From positions 62,001 through 126,000 of the forward strand of contig DBGCOP010000027.1 of NCBI GenBank assembly GCA_048360435.1: a stretch of DNA of 64,000 nucleotides, written 5' to 3'. Numbering within the stretch: the stretch's first letter is position 1; each line of letters opens with the position of its first letter. The translations under genes and the position numbers were made by a program. This document shows, piece by piece, positions 19,535 to 28,213 of the stretch. Under the pieces are notes generated by a model. It worked only from the letters and a program-made list of their open reading frames with translations. It made no database searches and had not been told where the DNA came from. This stretch comes from Limenecus sp048360435 (GTDB lineage Bacteria; Cyanobacteriota; Vampirovibrionia; Gastranaerophilales; Gastranaerophilaceae).

Positions 19535-20302
19535 TTATCTTTTGGAAGAATTTATCATATAGTCTATATTTTCTTTAGAAAGTTGTTTTGCTTTGAAGCA
19601 GGAGTTTTCCAAAAGATATGATATTTTGGCGTAATTTTCAAGACTGTCTGCTGTTTTTGCTGCTATTTGAGGCGTTTTTCCAACTACAATAGCACCATGG
19701 TTACCCAGAAGAAGTGCTTCTGAGTTTCCTAACGCTTCTGCTGTTTTTTGTGCAAGATTCTCGCTTCCGGCGTTTTCATATGGTGCTACTTTTAAATCGT
19801 GAAAATGTTTTGTCGTATGCGGAAGTATGTTTGGCAGCATTGTTTTGTTTGCAACAGCATAAACTGTGGCATATACAGGATGAAAGTGGATTACGGAATT
19901 TACATCGGGTCTGTTTTTATATATAGCCAGATGCATAGGAGTTTCGGAGGAGGGTTTCGCCCCTTCAAAAACTTTGCCGTTTTCATCAATAATGCATATA
20001 TCTTCTTCTTTTAAATCAGAAAAAAGCGAGCCTGCTTTTGAAATGAGAATTTTGTCACCTGCTCTTGAACTGATATTTCCTCCGGATCCTGCTGTTAGGT
20101 TTTTATCAGAAAGATATTTTGCCTGTTTCATTAAATCCTTTTTTGCTTCAATAATTAAATTGTTGCTGGATAGTTTTGTATTGTTTTTTTCAAAGGTATC
20201 TTCTTGTAATTTGTGAGAAAAGTTTATATATTTTACATTGTCTTTGTCCAATGATAGTCGGGTTGTTTGTGTGTAATTAAAGCTTACTGCACTTAATCTC
20301 AT
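19535..20302 (-). CDS. Class II aldolase/adducin-family enzyme (FucA-like)
   Basis: The 255-residue protein carries the class II aldolase core from about residue 55. It shows GSGGNISSRAGDKILI, the metal-binding HFHPVYA, HTTKHFHDLKVAPY and GNHGAIVVG. These supply the zinc-binding histidines of L-fuculose-phosphate and related sugar-phosphate aldolases. The substrate could be fuculose-, rhamnulose- or ribulose-phosphate. The first ~50 residues (MRLSAVSFNYTQT...) are an extension absent from FucA and resemble the lineage-style N-termini seen on other proteins here. GGGAG lies 8 bases upstream of the ATG. Confidence 0.8.
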   Translation of the reverse strand: MRLSAVSFNYTQTTRLSLDKDNVKYINFSHKLQEDTFEKNNTKLSSNNLIIEAKKDLMKQAKYLSDKNLTAGSGGNISSRAGDKILISKAGSLFSDLKEEDICIIDENGKVFEGAKPSSETPMHLAIYKNRPDVNSVIHFHPVYATVYAVANKTMLPNILPHTTKHFHDLKVAPYENAGSENLAQKTAEALGNSEALLLGNHGAIVVGKTPQIAAKTADSLENYAKISYLLENSCFKAKQLSKENIDYMINSSKR

Positions 20303-20458
20303 TTCTTTGCTCCCGTGTTGTAATTATTTGTATTAAGTCTTTAAATATTTTTTTTTAATACACTGAAATATCAAAATTTACAATACTTTACCAATAAATA
20401 ACAAAAAAAATAATTTTGGAGTTTTTATAAAACAGGTATAAATTAAGAGGTTTTGAGA

Positions 20459-21541
20459 TTGAGAATAGGTAATGTTTTTTCTTATCATACAAAACAGAGT
20501 TTTGGAAAAAACAAAATATATGTTTACAGTGATTTTGATAGGACGATTTCACCTAACACAACCGGTGATGTCTTTTATGCACAGGATAGACAGAAACTTG
20601 ATAAAGCAAAATATAATTTTGAATTGATAAATGAATTGTTGAAAAAGTATAAAGATATGACACTGTTTATTACAACAGGCAGAACTAATGACGAACTTCG
20701 GCTTATGTATGATTTGTATAAAAAACAGGGTATAGTTTTTCCTGAAGCTGAGTCTGTTTTTACTAAAGAAGGTTCTGATGAAATTCTGAAAGATAAAACC
20801 ATCAAAGATGATTATCCTTATGTAAAAAGCAATGAAATAAGAAACAATAAAATATCAGCAAAAACAGGATGGAACAAGTATGATATTAACAAAAAAGCCT
20901 TAGATATTATCAAGGAAAATGGGTTGGAGCCTCTGGAGTGCGGCTCTACGCTTTCTGCGGAAAAGTACGGAAAATATTCGGTTTTTTCTTTTCCTGAAAA
21001 AATCTCAGAGAATACTGTCTTAGTGAGAGATGTAGGCAAAATGAAATTCTTTCTCGGGTTTGTTGATGAAATACCTCAGGAAAAATATGATTCTGTTAAA
21101 AATTCTCTTCAAGTTTATTTAAAAGAAAATAATATTAATTATGTTTTAAAAGAAAAATCAATTGACCATGAATGCCACAAATATCGTTCGATGATGTTTA
21201 TGCCGGTAATTGATGAACAACCTCTATCAAAAAACTATGATATAAAGGAAAGAATAAAGACAGCAGATGATACTGACATAGTTATTGTAGCAGGTGATGG
21301 AAAAAATGATGTTGATATGTTGAATCCGTTATCATATATTGATTCTTTTGAAAAGGATGATATAAAAAATTTAAACTTTCTTGGAATAATTGTAGAAAAA
21401 GAAAAGGAAAAAGAACCGGAGTTGGAGAAATTGAATGAAACTTTTGGTCAAAATACACAGTTAAAGAAAACAGTCAAAATAAAAGAGGGTGACTTAGCTG
21501 ATGAATTAAGGAAAATTGCTGAAAGCAAATATGGGTTTTAA
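20459..21541 (+). CDS. HAD-superfamily phosphatase, sucrose-phosphatase/Cof-like
   Basis: I place the start at TTG 20459, 8 bases after AGAGG; the in-frame TTG at 20453 is too close to that site. The 360-residue protein has HAD motif I in VYSDFDRTISPNT, motif II as FITTGRT, a cap region, and motifs III/IV in the C-terminal third ending IVIVAGDGKNDVDML. These Asp residues form the Mg2+-dependent phosphoaspartate site. The arrangement fits the Cof/S6PP subfamily acting on sugar phosphates. The N-terminus (MRIGNVFSYHTKQSFGKNK) has the SFGK variant of the lineage motif. Confidence 0.75.
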   Translation: MRIGNVFSYHTKQSFGKNKIYVYSDFDRTISPNTTGDVFYAQDRQKLDKAKYNFELINELLKKYKDMTLFITTGRTNDELRLMYDLYKKQGIVFPEAESVFTKEGSDEILKDKTIKDDYPYVKSNEIRNNKISAKTGWNKYDINKKALDIIKENGLEPLECGSTLSAEKYGKYSVFSFPEKISENTVLVRDVGKMKFFLGFVDEIPQEKYDSVKNSLQVYLKENNINYVLKEKSIDHECHKYRSMMFMPVIDEQPLSKNYDIKERIKTADDTDIVIVAGDGKNDVDMLNPLSYIDSFEKDDIKNLNFLGIIVEKEKEKEPELEKLNETFGQNTQLKKTVKIKEGDLADELRKIAESKYGF

Positions 21542-21544
21542 ACA

Positions 21545-23497
21545 TTAAAATGCTATATTTTTCTTACATTTTTCTCTTGTTTTTATGTGAATTATCTTCA
21601 GGTCATTTTCCTGTGCGAATTTTCTGAATTCAAAAGGCAAACTTTCAATATTTCCATAGACGAAAATACCGTTGATTACAGGGTTGCATAAGAAAAACTC
21701 GTTATATTTTCTTCCGTCTATTCGTTCTGTTGAACCTATTAAATCTTCGCAATACTTAAGCAAGGCTGTTGATTTTTTATTATTGTTGATGGCTGAATCA
21801 CAAAGCTTTTTGTATGAATCGTCTGACAAATTGTATCTCTTTTTTATTAGGTCCGGGAAATAACTTAATATTTCGGAATTGTTTTCTAAGCATTGAGTGC
21901 CAAAGTTTTCGATATTTTTGTCAAATCCTGATGCAAGATCAAATTTTGAACCTCCAAGTATGTCTTCATAATCGCTATTGAGAACAAATCCGTATGTTCT
22001 AAATGGTTTAAAATCATTGCTATTTAAAAATGAGGTACTGAAAATTTTGTTGGAATTTGCATTGAACAACATTGTTATTTTATCTGCATTTTTTTCGACA
22101 GGAATAAGTCCAGCGACTTCAATTCCTGCTGAATGCAGCATAACTTTCGGGTTATTTTTATTTTTTATATTGTATTCGACTATTTTATTTGTTGTTCCGT
22201 CAGAGAATTTTCTTGTTGTGAATTTTTCATCATCAAAACTGTCCTGGGGGATAATGTTTGTATTATTTTTTAATTTTTCAACATCCTTTCTTATAAGCCT
22301 TAGTTTTTTAATTACACCTGTATGAAGCATTTGTGTATGTAAAATATTAAAGATGTCAAAAGTGTTTCTGTATCTGAGATTGAGTGCAATATCAGAGGAT
22401 GAAAATTCTTCATTCTTGTCGAGAATTTTTCCACTGGCATTTATGATTTTGCAAATTTTATTTTGCTGTTCATAGGTGAGCTTATATTTTTCGAGTTCGT
22501 ATATGCTTTGAAAAGCTTTTTGCTCATAAAAAGTTTTTGTGTTGATATTTTTTGACGGTTTGTTATTTTTTAATATTGAAGCACAAATGTTTAAAACAAG
22601 AGTGTCTGCTTTGTTGAATTGTAAGGGAATTTGATCTTTTTTCAAGCTGTTAAGATTGTCAATCACAAGCGGCGATTCTTGTGAAAACTGTGTTTTTAGA
22701 TTCAGTTTCAGCTGTTCAGCTTCTTCTTTTGACGAGGGAAAAGTAGGAAAAAGTTTTTTTATTTTTTCGTCAAATACTTTAATATTGGAGTTGTTTATAA
22801 TTTTAAAATATTCAAATTTTGTATTTGTGTCTAAATTTTTTATATCATTCGCTGACATTAATTTTTCTGTCATTGTATCTGATAATGAAGCAATGCACTT
22901 TATTTGCGGTGAACTGAAGCTATCTTTTGCAAGATAAAGAAGCATGTTTTTCTTTTCAGGCATTGATTGAATCAATTTTGAAATTTTCATTATGCTTGCT
23001 GCATCTTTGAATTTTGCATTGTTTACAATATATGTTAAAACTTCATTAAATGCTTTCATATCTACGTGAGGTTCTTCAAGAATATATTTTGAGCTGTCTG
23101 CAATTAGAACAGAATTTAAGTTCTTGTTTTCTGAGAAATATTTTATGTTACTTATTAACTTGTCAAAATTTCTCGTTTCTCCTCTTGTTTCTTTTGTAAT
23201 AACGTGTTCCACAAGATTCAGCTTGTTATGTCCTTCAAGTCTGTCCATAGAAGAAATTTTTTCAAGTTTGTTGAGTATACTTTTTCTGGTTATGTTCTGA
23301 TAAGTATTTACGATGTTATTAAAAAATACTGCATCTGTTTTTTTTATAAAAGGATAATCAAGATATTCTTTTTCATTGTTTTTTGCTTTAAAGAAAATAT
23401 CAAATTGAGGTTGTGTTGTATATTTGTATGAAAGTGGTTTTGTTGTATTGCTATGTATTTTTATAGCAGGATACAAATTAAAACTTATAGGATTCAT
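21545..23497 (-). CDS. Large protein of unknown function with lineage-type N-terminus
   Basis: I do not recognise the family of this 650-residue, mostly helical, Lys/Asn-rich protein. It has no signal peptide or membrane segment. The N-terminus is NLYPAIKI...TQPQFDIFFKAKN, a polar stretch ending in F-F-K-A. The last ~200 residues look like a separate alpha/beta domain (KVMLHSAGIEVAGLIPVE, KITMLFNANSNK, FVLNSDYEDILGGS). GGAGG sits 6 bases before the ATG, inside the kinase-like gene, whose end it overlaps by 20 bases. The two are therefore translationally linked. An effector-like role is possible but unsupported. Confidence 0.6.
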   Translation of the reverse strand: MNPISFNLYPAIKIHSNTTKPLSYKYTTQPQFDIFFKAKNNEKEYLDYPFIKKTDAVFFNNIVNTYQNITRKSILNKLEKISSMDRLEGHNKLNLVEHVITKETRGETRNFDKLISNIKYFSENKNLNSVLIADSSKYILEEPHVDMKAFNEVLTYIVNNAKFKDAASIMKISKLIQSMPEKKNMLLYLAKDSFSSPQIKCIASLSDTMTEKLMSANDIKNLDTNTKFEYFKIINNSNIKVFDEKIKKLFPTFPSSKEEAEQLKLNLKTQFSQESPLVIDNLNSLKKDQIPLQFNKADTLVLNICASILKNNKPSKNINTKTFYEQKAFQSIYELEKYKLTYEQQNKICKIINASGKILDKNEEFSSSDIALNLRYRNTFDIFNILHTQMLHTGVIKKLRLIRKDVEKLKNNTNIIPQDSFDDEKFTTRKFSDGTTNKIVEYNIKNKNNPKVMLHSAGIEVAGLIPVEKNADKITMLFNANSNKIFSTSFLNSNDFKPFRTYGFVLNSDYEDILGGSKFDLASGFDKNIENFGTQCLENNSEILSYFPDLIKKRYNLSDDSYKKLCDSAINNNKKSTALLKYCEDLIGSTERIDGRKYNEFFLCNPVINGIFVYGNIESLPFEFRKFAQENDLKIIHIKTREKCKKNIAF

Positions 23498-24890
23498 TTT
23501 CAGCCTCCAACAAATTTATATCAGCTTTATAAATTGGAATGCAAGGACCGCACCAGTTTCCGTCTGCATCTTTCATCTCAAGAAGATTGCCTTCTTTTAA
23601 TATTGTATCAAGATTTTTAGAGTTTCCTTTTATCAAAAATTCTTTCATTTCTGTTGCATGTCTTGTATATTCTGGTATAAAAATTTCATTGTAATGAAAT
23701 TTTGCCAATTTATTTTGTAAATCAAAGTATTTGTATAGGATTTTGTTGTCTCTATATCTTTCCATACATTCTTTTGATGTTTTAATGAGTCCTTTTGTAT
23801 ATGCACCTTCAAGCATATTCCAATAGAGTCCGGTCACAGGGTTTTTTAATGTATTGTCATTATATAGTCTGACTCTTTTTTGTGCATGATTCATTTTTAT
23901 TCTTAGTTTTTCCGAATTCATTAAATCTGTTTTTATTTGTTTGTTTAGAGATTTTATTTTCATAAGCTCATATGTATCACGGAAAATAATATCATTAGTT
24001 ATTTTTTCTTTATTTTCTTGATTGATGGATAATATCATAGAGTGTTTGTTATAGTAGTCAGCTTTAAGCTTTATGTGTTCTTCAAAAAGTTTGTCTGCTT
24101 CTTGTAGATTCAGGCCGTCTTTGTTTTCAAGTTGTTTTAGATAAACAAGAAGTGCATTTTCTTCAAAATTTTGAATGTTTGAATATGAGATAAAATCAGG
24201 TTGTTTGTATTTTATTTTTCCGGAATTACTTAAATTATCCATTTCTGTGAAGGTTTTTGATGCTCCGTAATCAACAATCTTTGCTATATTGTTTTTGTCA
24301 ATGAGAATGTTATATGTTGTAAGGTCACGATGTAGAATACCAGCTTCATCGAGGAGCAATAAATCATTATAGAGTTGTGAAAGTATCTTCTTGTCCAGAT
24401 TTTTTGAGTTGGCATCCGGTTTTTGACCGTCAATGAACTCTGTTGCTATACTATTTACGGAACCGTTTAATGTTGAATATCCAATTAATTTTAATCTGTT
24501 TTTGAATGAAGCCGGTAATGAAGAAAGTATTTTTGCTTCATTGTCAAAATCTTTTGATATTTGTTTGACTACGCCTTTTTCTATCCCTGCCGCAGAATGT
24601 TTTACTTTTATTATTATTGAGGAGGTTCCTTTTCCTGCTTTATATACTTTGCTGTTTGAACTAATTTCGTAGCATTTTTCAGGATTAATGCCTGATTCTA
24701 AAAAACTTTTGTATATTTCATTTTTCTTTTTTAAAGCTGTATTTGTGAAGAAGAAAACAGGTTTTGTTAGATTGAATTCATAAGAGTCTCTGATTTCTTT
24801 CCTGTGACCAAATGTTATAGATGATTTGTTTTTTTGTTTTAAACAGTATTGTGGTTTATATTCGAATGGAATAGGACCTATAATCATCAT
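23478..24890 (-). CDS. Protein-kinase-like protein (RIO/LPS-kinase-type fold)
   Basis: The 470-residue protein starts with a polar N-terminus ending in SSITFGHRKE. A kinase-like core spans about residues 85-240: glycine-containing KVYKAGKGTSS, a candidate ATP-binding lysine in IIIKVKHS, catalytic loop LHRDLTTYNILI (H187, D189) and metal-binding VDYGAS in place of DFG. The region after 250 is helical and unknown. HRDxxxxN plus DYG argue for an active small-molecule or protein kinase rather than a pseudokinase. It is upstream of, and overlaps, the 650-residue unknown gene and is divergent from the RiPP cassette. GAGG lies 5 bases before the ATG. Confidence 0.7.
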   Translation of the reverse strand: MMIIGPIPFEYKPQYCLKQKNKSSITFGHRKEIRDSYEFNLTKPVFFFTNTALKKKNEIYKSFLESGINPEKCYEISSNSKVYKAGKGTSSIIIKVKHSAAGIEKGVVKQISKDFDNEAKILSSLPASFKNRLKLIGYSTLNGSVNSIATEFIDGQKPDANSKNLDKKILSQLYNDLLLLDEAGILHRDLTTYNILIDKNNIAKIVDYGASKTFTEMDNLSNSGKIKYKQPDFISYSNIQNFEENALLVYLKQLENKDGLNLQEADKLFEEHIKLKADYYNKHSMILSINQENKEKITNDIIFRDTYELMKIKSLNKQIKTDLMNSEKLRIKMNHAQKRVRLYNDNTLKNPVTGLYWNMLEGAYTKGLIKTSKECMERYRDNKILYKYFDLQNKLAKFHYNEIFIPEYTRHATEMKEFLIKGNSKNLDTILKEGNLLEMKDADGNWCGPCIPIYKADINLLEAENESYKF

Positions 24891-24980
24891 ATATCCTCAT
24901 TGTTTGTCTTTGTAAAAGGAAAACATGGAAAAATAATTTTTTGCTAGTTGTAATAATTTTTCATTATTTTATAATCTTTC

Positions 24981-25009
24981 TTGAAGATATTTCTTATCTC
25001 TTATATAAT
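24981..25009 (+). promoter_or_regulatory. Promoter of the RiPP cassette
   Basis: TTGAAG (24981-24986) and TATAAT (25004-25009) are exactly 17 bases apart. The expected start is near 25016, about 19 bases before the precursor ATG. Its position excludes upstream in-frame starts for the precursor. Confidence 0.75.
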
Positions 25010-25034
25010 TCAAAAAAAAGAGAGGTTTGTTATT

Positions 25035-25247
25035 ATGATTCCAAGAATTTCAGGTCAAAAAATTTCAGCTAATGCAACATTATTGGGTATAGACACAAAA
25101 AAAGTTGCTCAAAATACAAAAAACAAATTAGCTCAGGTAAAGTTATTTGATTTGCCTGCAAAAAAACAAACTGAAAAAAATGATAAGTTTGTTAAACAAT
25201 TCTGTGATAGCGGAGATTGGAATTGTTTTCCTAGCTGGGTATGCTAA
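25035..25247 (+). CDS. RiPP precursor peptide
   Basis: The peptide is 70 residues from ATG 25035, with AGAGG 9 bases upstream. The first ~54 residues are a Lys/Gln/Asn-rich, cysteine-free leader. The last 16 residues, QFCDSGDWNCFPSWVC, hold all three cysteines (57, 64, 70), both tryptophans (62, 68) and two phenylalanines (56, 65). This leader-plus-core layout, with PqqD-like and radical SAM/SPASM genes directly behind, is that of a ribosomally made, post-translationally modified peptide. The stop overlaps the next start by 7 bases, so translation is coupled. I know no matching precursor family. No protease or exporter gene is adjacent, so the product may stay intracellular or use a general exporter. 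Confidence 0.8.
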   Translation: MIPRISGQKISANATLLGIDTKKVAQNTKNKLAQVKLFDLPAKKQTEKNDKFVKQFCDSGDWNCFPSWVC

Positions 25248-25531
25248 ATACAGCTAAAATAAATTTATCTAAACATGTTTTAAAACGGTATGAACCTGAA
25301 ATAAATAATGGTACATATTTCTTTTATAATGCAAAGAATCAAAAATTCTATACAACCGATTATCAGATAGGTTCAATAATAGATTCTCTGGATGGAAAAT
25401 TTTCCCTTAAAGAGATATCGAATATTATTCATCAAAATAATATACATCTGAATAAAGCTGATTTGGAGAGTTTTTTGAACGATTTATTTAATGAATTGTA
25501 TTTAGAGGGATTTGTTGTTGAGCTTGATTAA
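25241..25531 (+). CDS. PqqD-like RiPP recognition element protein
   Basis: The 96-residue protein has the PqqD winged-helix pattern: YEPEINNGTYFFYNAKNQKFYTTD (three strands), then SIIDSLDGKFSLKEISNIIHQ and a C-terminal helix ending LYLEGFVVELD. RRE proteins bind the leader of the precursor and present it to the modifying enzyme. Its ATG (25241) lies inside the end of the precursor gene. Its own 3' end overlaps the radical SAM gene. It is stand-alone, not fused to the enzyme. Confidence 0.8.
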   Translation: MLNTAKINLSKHVLKRYEPEINNGTYFFYNAKNQKFYTTDYQIGSIIDSLDGKFSLKEISNIIHQNNIHLNKADLESFLNDLFNELYLEGFVVELD

Positions 25532-26747
25532 AGATGAATTTGAAAAAGCTGTAAAAATGTACCTTGATGAAATGCTTTTTTCTTCAAGTGGTATTATCTC
25601 TTCAGAGAAAAAGTCTTTGTTGAACACAAGCCTTCCCTTCGTTAATTTAATAAGGCAGAATGTTCCGGATAATTTTCAACATTCATTTCCGCTTTTTGCA
25701 ACATGGCATCTTACTTCATCGTGTAACTTAAGATGTATACACTGTTATTATAATGATACTGAATATAATGACAAAAATGAATTATCTGTTATCCAGGCAC
25801 AAGGTCTGGTAAATGATCTGGTGCAAAATTTAGGCATAATAAAAATTATTTTGACAGGCGGCGAACCTTTTTTACGTCCTGATATTATGGATATTATTGA
25901 GACTTTCAAAAAAAATAATGTTTCTGTGTTTATTCAAACAAATGGCTTGCTTCTTAACGATGAACAAATAAATAGACTCGGTGAAATTTTCAGTCCTTAT
26001 CTGGATGTAGTTCAAATAAGTCTTGATGCATCAACTGAAGGTACCTTTGAAAAAGTTAGAAAGTCAAAAGGCTTTTCTTCATTGGTGGATACAATAAGAA
26101 AACTTGTAAGTAATAATATTAAGGTTTCAATAAACTGTACTGTGAACAACTTTAATATCAATGAAGTTACCAGCTTATATGATATTTGTCGTGAACTGGG
26201 TGCAATGGATTTTGCTGTGTCAAGACTTCAGGCATATAATGATATGCACAAAGACATAGAGCCTGATGACGAATCTCTTATGTTGCTTGCGGCAGAGCTT
26301 TTGTGCAAAGAAAAAAAATATCAAAATGCAGGAACTTTTTTGGCGATAAATCTGTTCAGTATTTTTGATTTGGTGAACAATCCCAAGATTGAAAAAATAC
26401 TTTCTCTTCCAATGTATAAACAGAGAATAGAAGAAATGTCTACACCGAATTATTGTTCTTGTAATTATAATGACAGACTGAATATTCAATCTGATGGCAG
26501 AGTGTATATGTGTATGGAAGCAATCTGTGACAGAGGTTATCTTGGGGATGTGAAAAGTGAGCCCGTGTCTGAAATTTGGAAAAAAAGAAAAAAGTGTGAA
26601 TTGTATAATGAAAGATTGTACAAAAATTTGAAATGCAAAGATTGCAGTTATAAAAAACTTTGTAAAGGCGGATGTGTGGGTAGAGCATTTGTAAAATATG
26701 GCGACATAAATATGCCTGATTCGAAATGTAAATTAGTGCAACTATAA
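25518..26747 (+). CDS. Radical SAM/SPASM peptide-modifying enzyme
   Basis: I place the start at TTG 25518, 8 bases after AGAGGG; ATG 25557 is the alternative. The ~409-residue enzyme has the 4Fe-4S/SAM motif CNLRCIHC near residue 69, the glycine-rich TGGEPFLRPDI and a C-terminal SPASM domain. That domain's cysteines (YCSC, YMCMEAIC, CKDCSYKKLCKGGC, DSKC) would hold auxiliary clusters. SPASM enzymes of this layout install thioether, C-C or C-O crosslinks on peptides. With the RRE and Cys/Trp-rich precursor upstream, the substrate is almost certainly the 70-residue peptide. The type of crosslink cannot be read from the sequence. Confidence 0.88.
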   Translation: MSLIKDEFEKAVKMYLDEMLFSSSGIISSEKKSLLNTSLPFVNLIRQNVPDNFQHSFPLFATWHLTSSCNLRCIHCYYNDTEYNDKNELSVIQAQGLVNDLVQNLGIIKIILTGGEPFLRPDIMDIIETFKKNNVSVFIQTNGLLLNDEQINRLGEIFSPYLDVVQISLDASTEGTFEKVRKSKGFSSLVDTIRKLVSNNIKVSINCTVNNFNINEVTSLYDICRELGAMDFAVSRLQAYNDMHKDIEPDDESLMLLAAELLCKEKKYQNAGTFLAINLFSIFDLVNNPKIEKILSLPMYKQRIEEMSTPNYCSCNYNDRLNIQSDGRVYMCMEAICDRGYLGDVKSEPVSEIWKKRKKCELYNERLYKNLKCKDCSYKKLCKGGCVGRAFVKYGDINMPDSKCKLVQL

Positions 26748-26816
26748 ACTTCATATATTTTTAAATTTGTGATGTTTGTAATAGAATTAAAAAAAGTACG
26801 AAAGTAAGACTTGGGT

Positions 26817-27467
26817 ATGAAAAGTATAATATCCGCAAAAGATGCAATAGATTTAATTAAAGATGGCTCTTCTGTTATGGTAGGAGGCTTTTTGAGCTGT
26901 GGTGCTCCTGATGAGCTGATTGATGAATTGGTGCATAGAGATATTAAAAATCTTACTATGATTTCTAATGATACATCTTATCCTGATGCTGATAAAGGAA
27001 AGCTGATTGTTAATAAACAAATAAAAAAACTTATTACTTCTCATATAGGAACTAACCCGGAAACAGGAAAACAAATGAACTCAGGTGAGCTTGATGTTGA
27101 ACTTGTTCCTATGGGAACTTTGATTGAGAAAATCAGAGCAAAAGGAACCGGACTTGGAGGTGTTCTTACACCTACTGGTGTTGGGACTGTCATAGAAGAC
27201 GGTAAAGAAACAATGGAAATTGACGGCAAAAAGTTTATTTTTGAAAAACCGCTCGGCGCAGACTTTGCATTAATCTATGGCACAAAAGTAGATAAATTTG
27301 GAAATGTTAACTTCTTTGGTACCACAAGAAACCTTAATACAATTATGGCAACTGCGGCTGAAACGGTTATTGTCCAGGCTGATGAAGTTGTTGAATGTTT
27401 GGATCCTAATGATGTTGTTATCCCCGGGCTTTTTGTGGATTATATTGTTGTACGGGAGAAAAAATAA
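26817..27467 (+). CDS. CoA transferase subunit A (AtoD/ScoA-like)
   Basis: ATG 26817 gives the usual start, MKSIISAKDAIDLIKDGSSVMVGGF. The 216-residue protein shows GFLSCGAPDELIDELV, LTPTGVGTVIEDGKE and GADFALIYGTKVDKFGN, all typical of the alpha subunit of 3-oxoacid or butyrate-acetoacetate CoA transferase. With subunit B it swaps CoA between acetoacetate, acetate, butyrate or succinate. Its stop is immediately followed by the subunit B start. Fermentative acid production or use is the likely context. Confidence 0.9.
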   Translation: MKSIISAKDAIDLIKDGSSVMVGGFLSCGAPDELIDELVHRDIKNLTMISNDTSYPDADKGKLIVNKQIKKLITSHIGTNPETGKQMNSGELDVELVPMGTLIEKIRAKGTGLGGVLTPTGVGTVIEDGKETMEIDGKKFIFEKPLGADFALIYGTKVDKFGNVNFFGTTRNLNTIMATAAETVIVQADEVVECLDPNDVVIPGLFVDYIVVREKK

Positions 27468-28205
27468 ATGGAATTAACTGCTGAAAAAACTAAAACAGAC
27501 TTACATTCTAAATATGTCTCGAATCCTGTTCTTGCTGAAAAAGAGCTTACAAAAGAAAAAATAAGAGAAATTATTGCCAGAAGAGCAGCAAAAGAATTCA
27601 AAGAAGGGGATGTGGTTACTCTCGGAATAGGTTTGCCGACGGCTGTTGCTGATTATGTTCCTCGTGAAAAACATGTTATATTTCAGTCTGAAAACGGACT
27701 TTTGGGTGTAGGCAAATCTCAAAATTCGGAAAATCCTGACACCAGAATAATTAATGCAGGCGGAGGCTTTGTTGAGGCAAAATATGGTGCTTGTTTTTAT
27801 GATTCACAAATGGCTTTTACCATGATGAGAGGCGGTCATATAGATGCTACTGTTTTGGGAGCATTGCAGGTGGATGAAGAAGGCAGTCTTGCCAGCTGGA
27901 TGATTCCGGGAAAAATGGTTCCGGGTATGGGTGGTTCAATGGATCTTGTTGTTGGGGCGAAAAAAGTTATTGTTGCTATGGAGCATATGTCTAAAGGTGC
28001 AATAAAGATTGTTAAAAAATGCAGCCTGCCTCTTACGGCATACAAAGAAGTTGATTTGATTATTACAGAAAGATGTGTTTTTGAATTCAAAGATAATCAA
28101 ATGATTTTGATTGAAATTAATCCTATGTTTTCAATTGATGATATCAAAAAATCGGTTGAGGCAAATTTTGTTGTAAGTAAGAATTTGAAATATATGCAGG
28201 TTTGA
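27468..28205 (+). CDS. CoA transferase subunit B (AtoA/ScoB-like)
   Basis: The 245-residue protein carries the catalytic glutamate in FQSENGLLGVG and the GLPTAVADYVPREKHV segment, matching beta subunits of class I CoA transferases. The N-terminus has about 28 extra residues (MELTAEKTKTDLHSKYVSN...) before the usual start at EKIREIIARRAA. It begins on the base after the subunit A stop, so the two are translated together and form the active heteromer. Confidence 0.9.
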   Translation: MELTAEKTKTDLHSKYVSNPVLAEKELTKEKIREIIARRAAKEFKEGDVVTLGIGLPTAVADYVPREKHVIFQSENGLLGVGKSQNSENPDTRIINAGGGFVEAKYGACFYDSQMAFTMMRGGHIDATVLGALQVDEEGSLASWMIPGKMVPGMGGSMDLVVGAKKVIVAMEHMSKGAIKIVKKCSLPLTAYKEVDLIITERCVFEFKDNQMILIEINPMFSIDDIKKSVEANFVVSKNLKYMQV

Positions 28206-28213
28206 TTTTTTGA

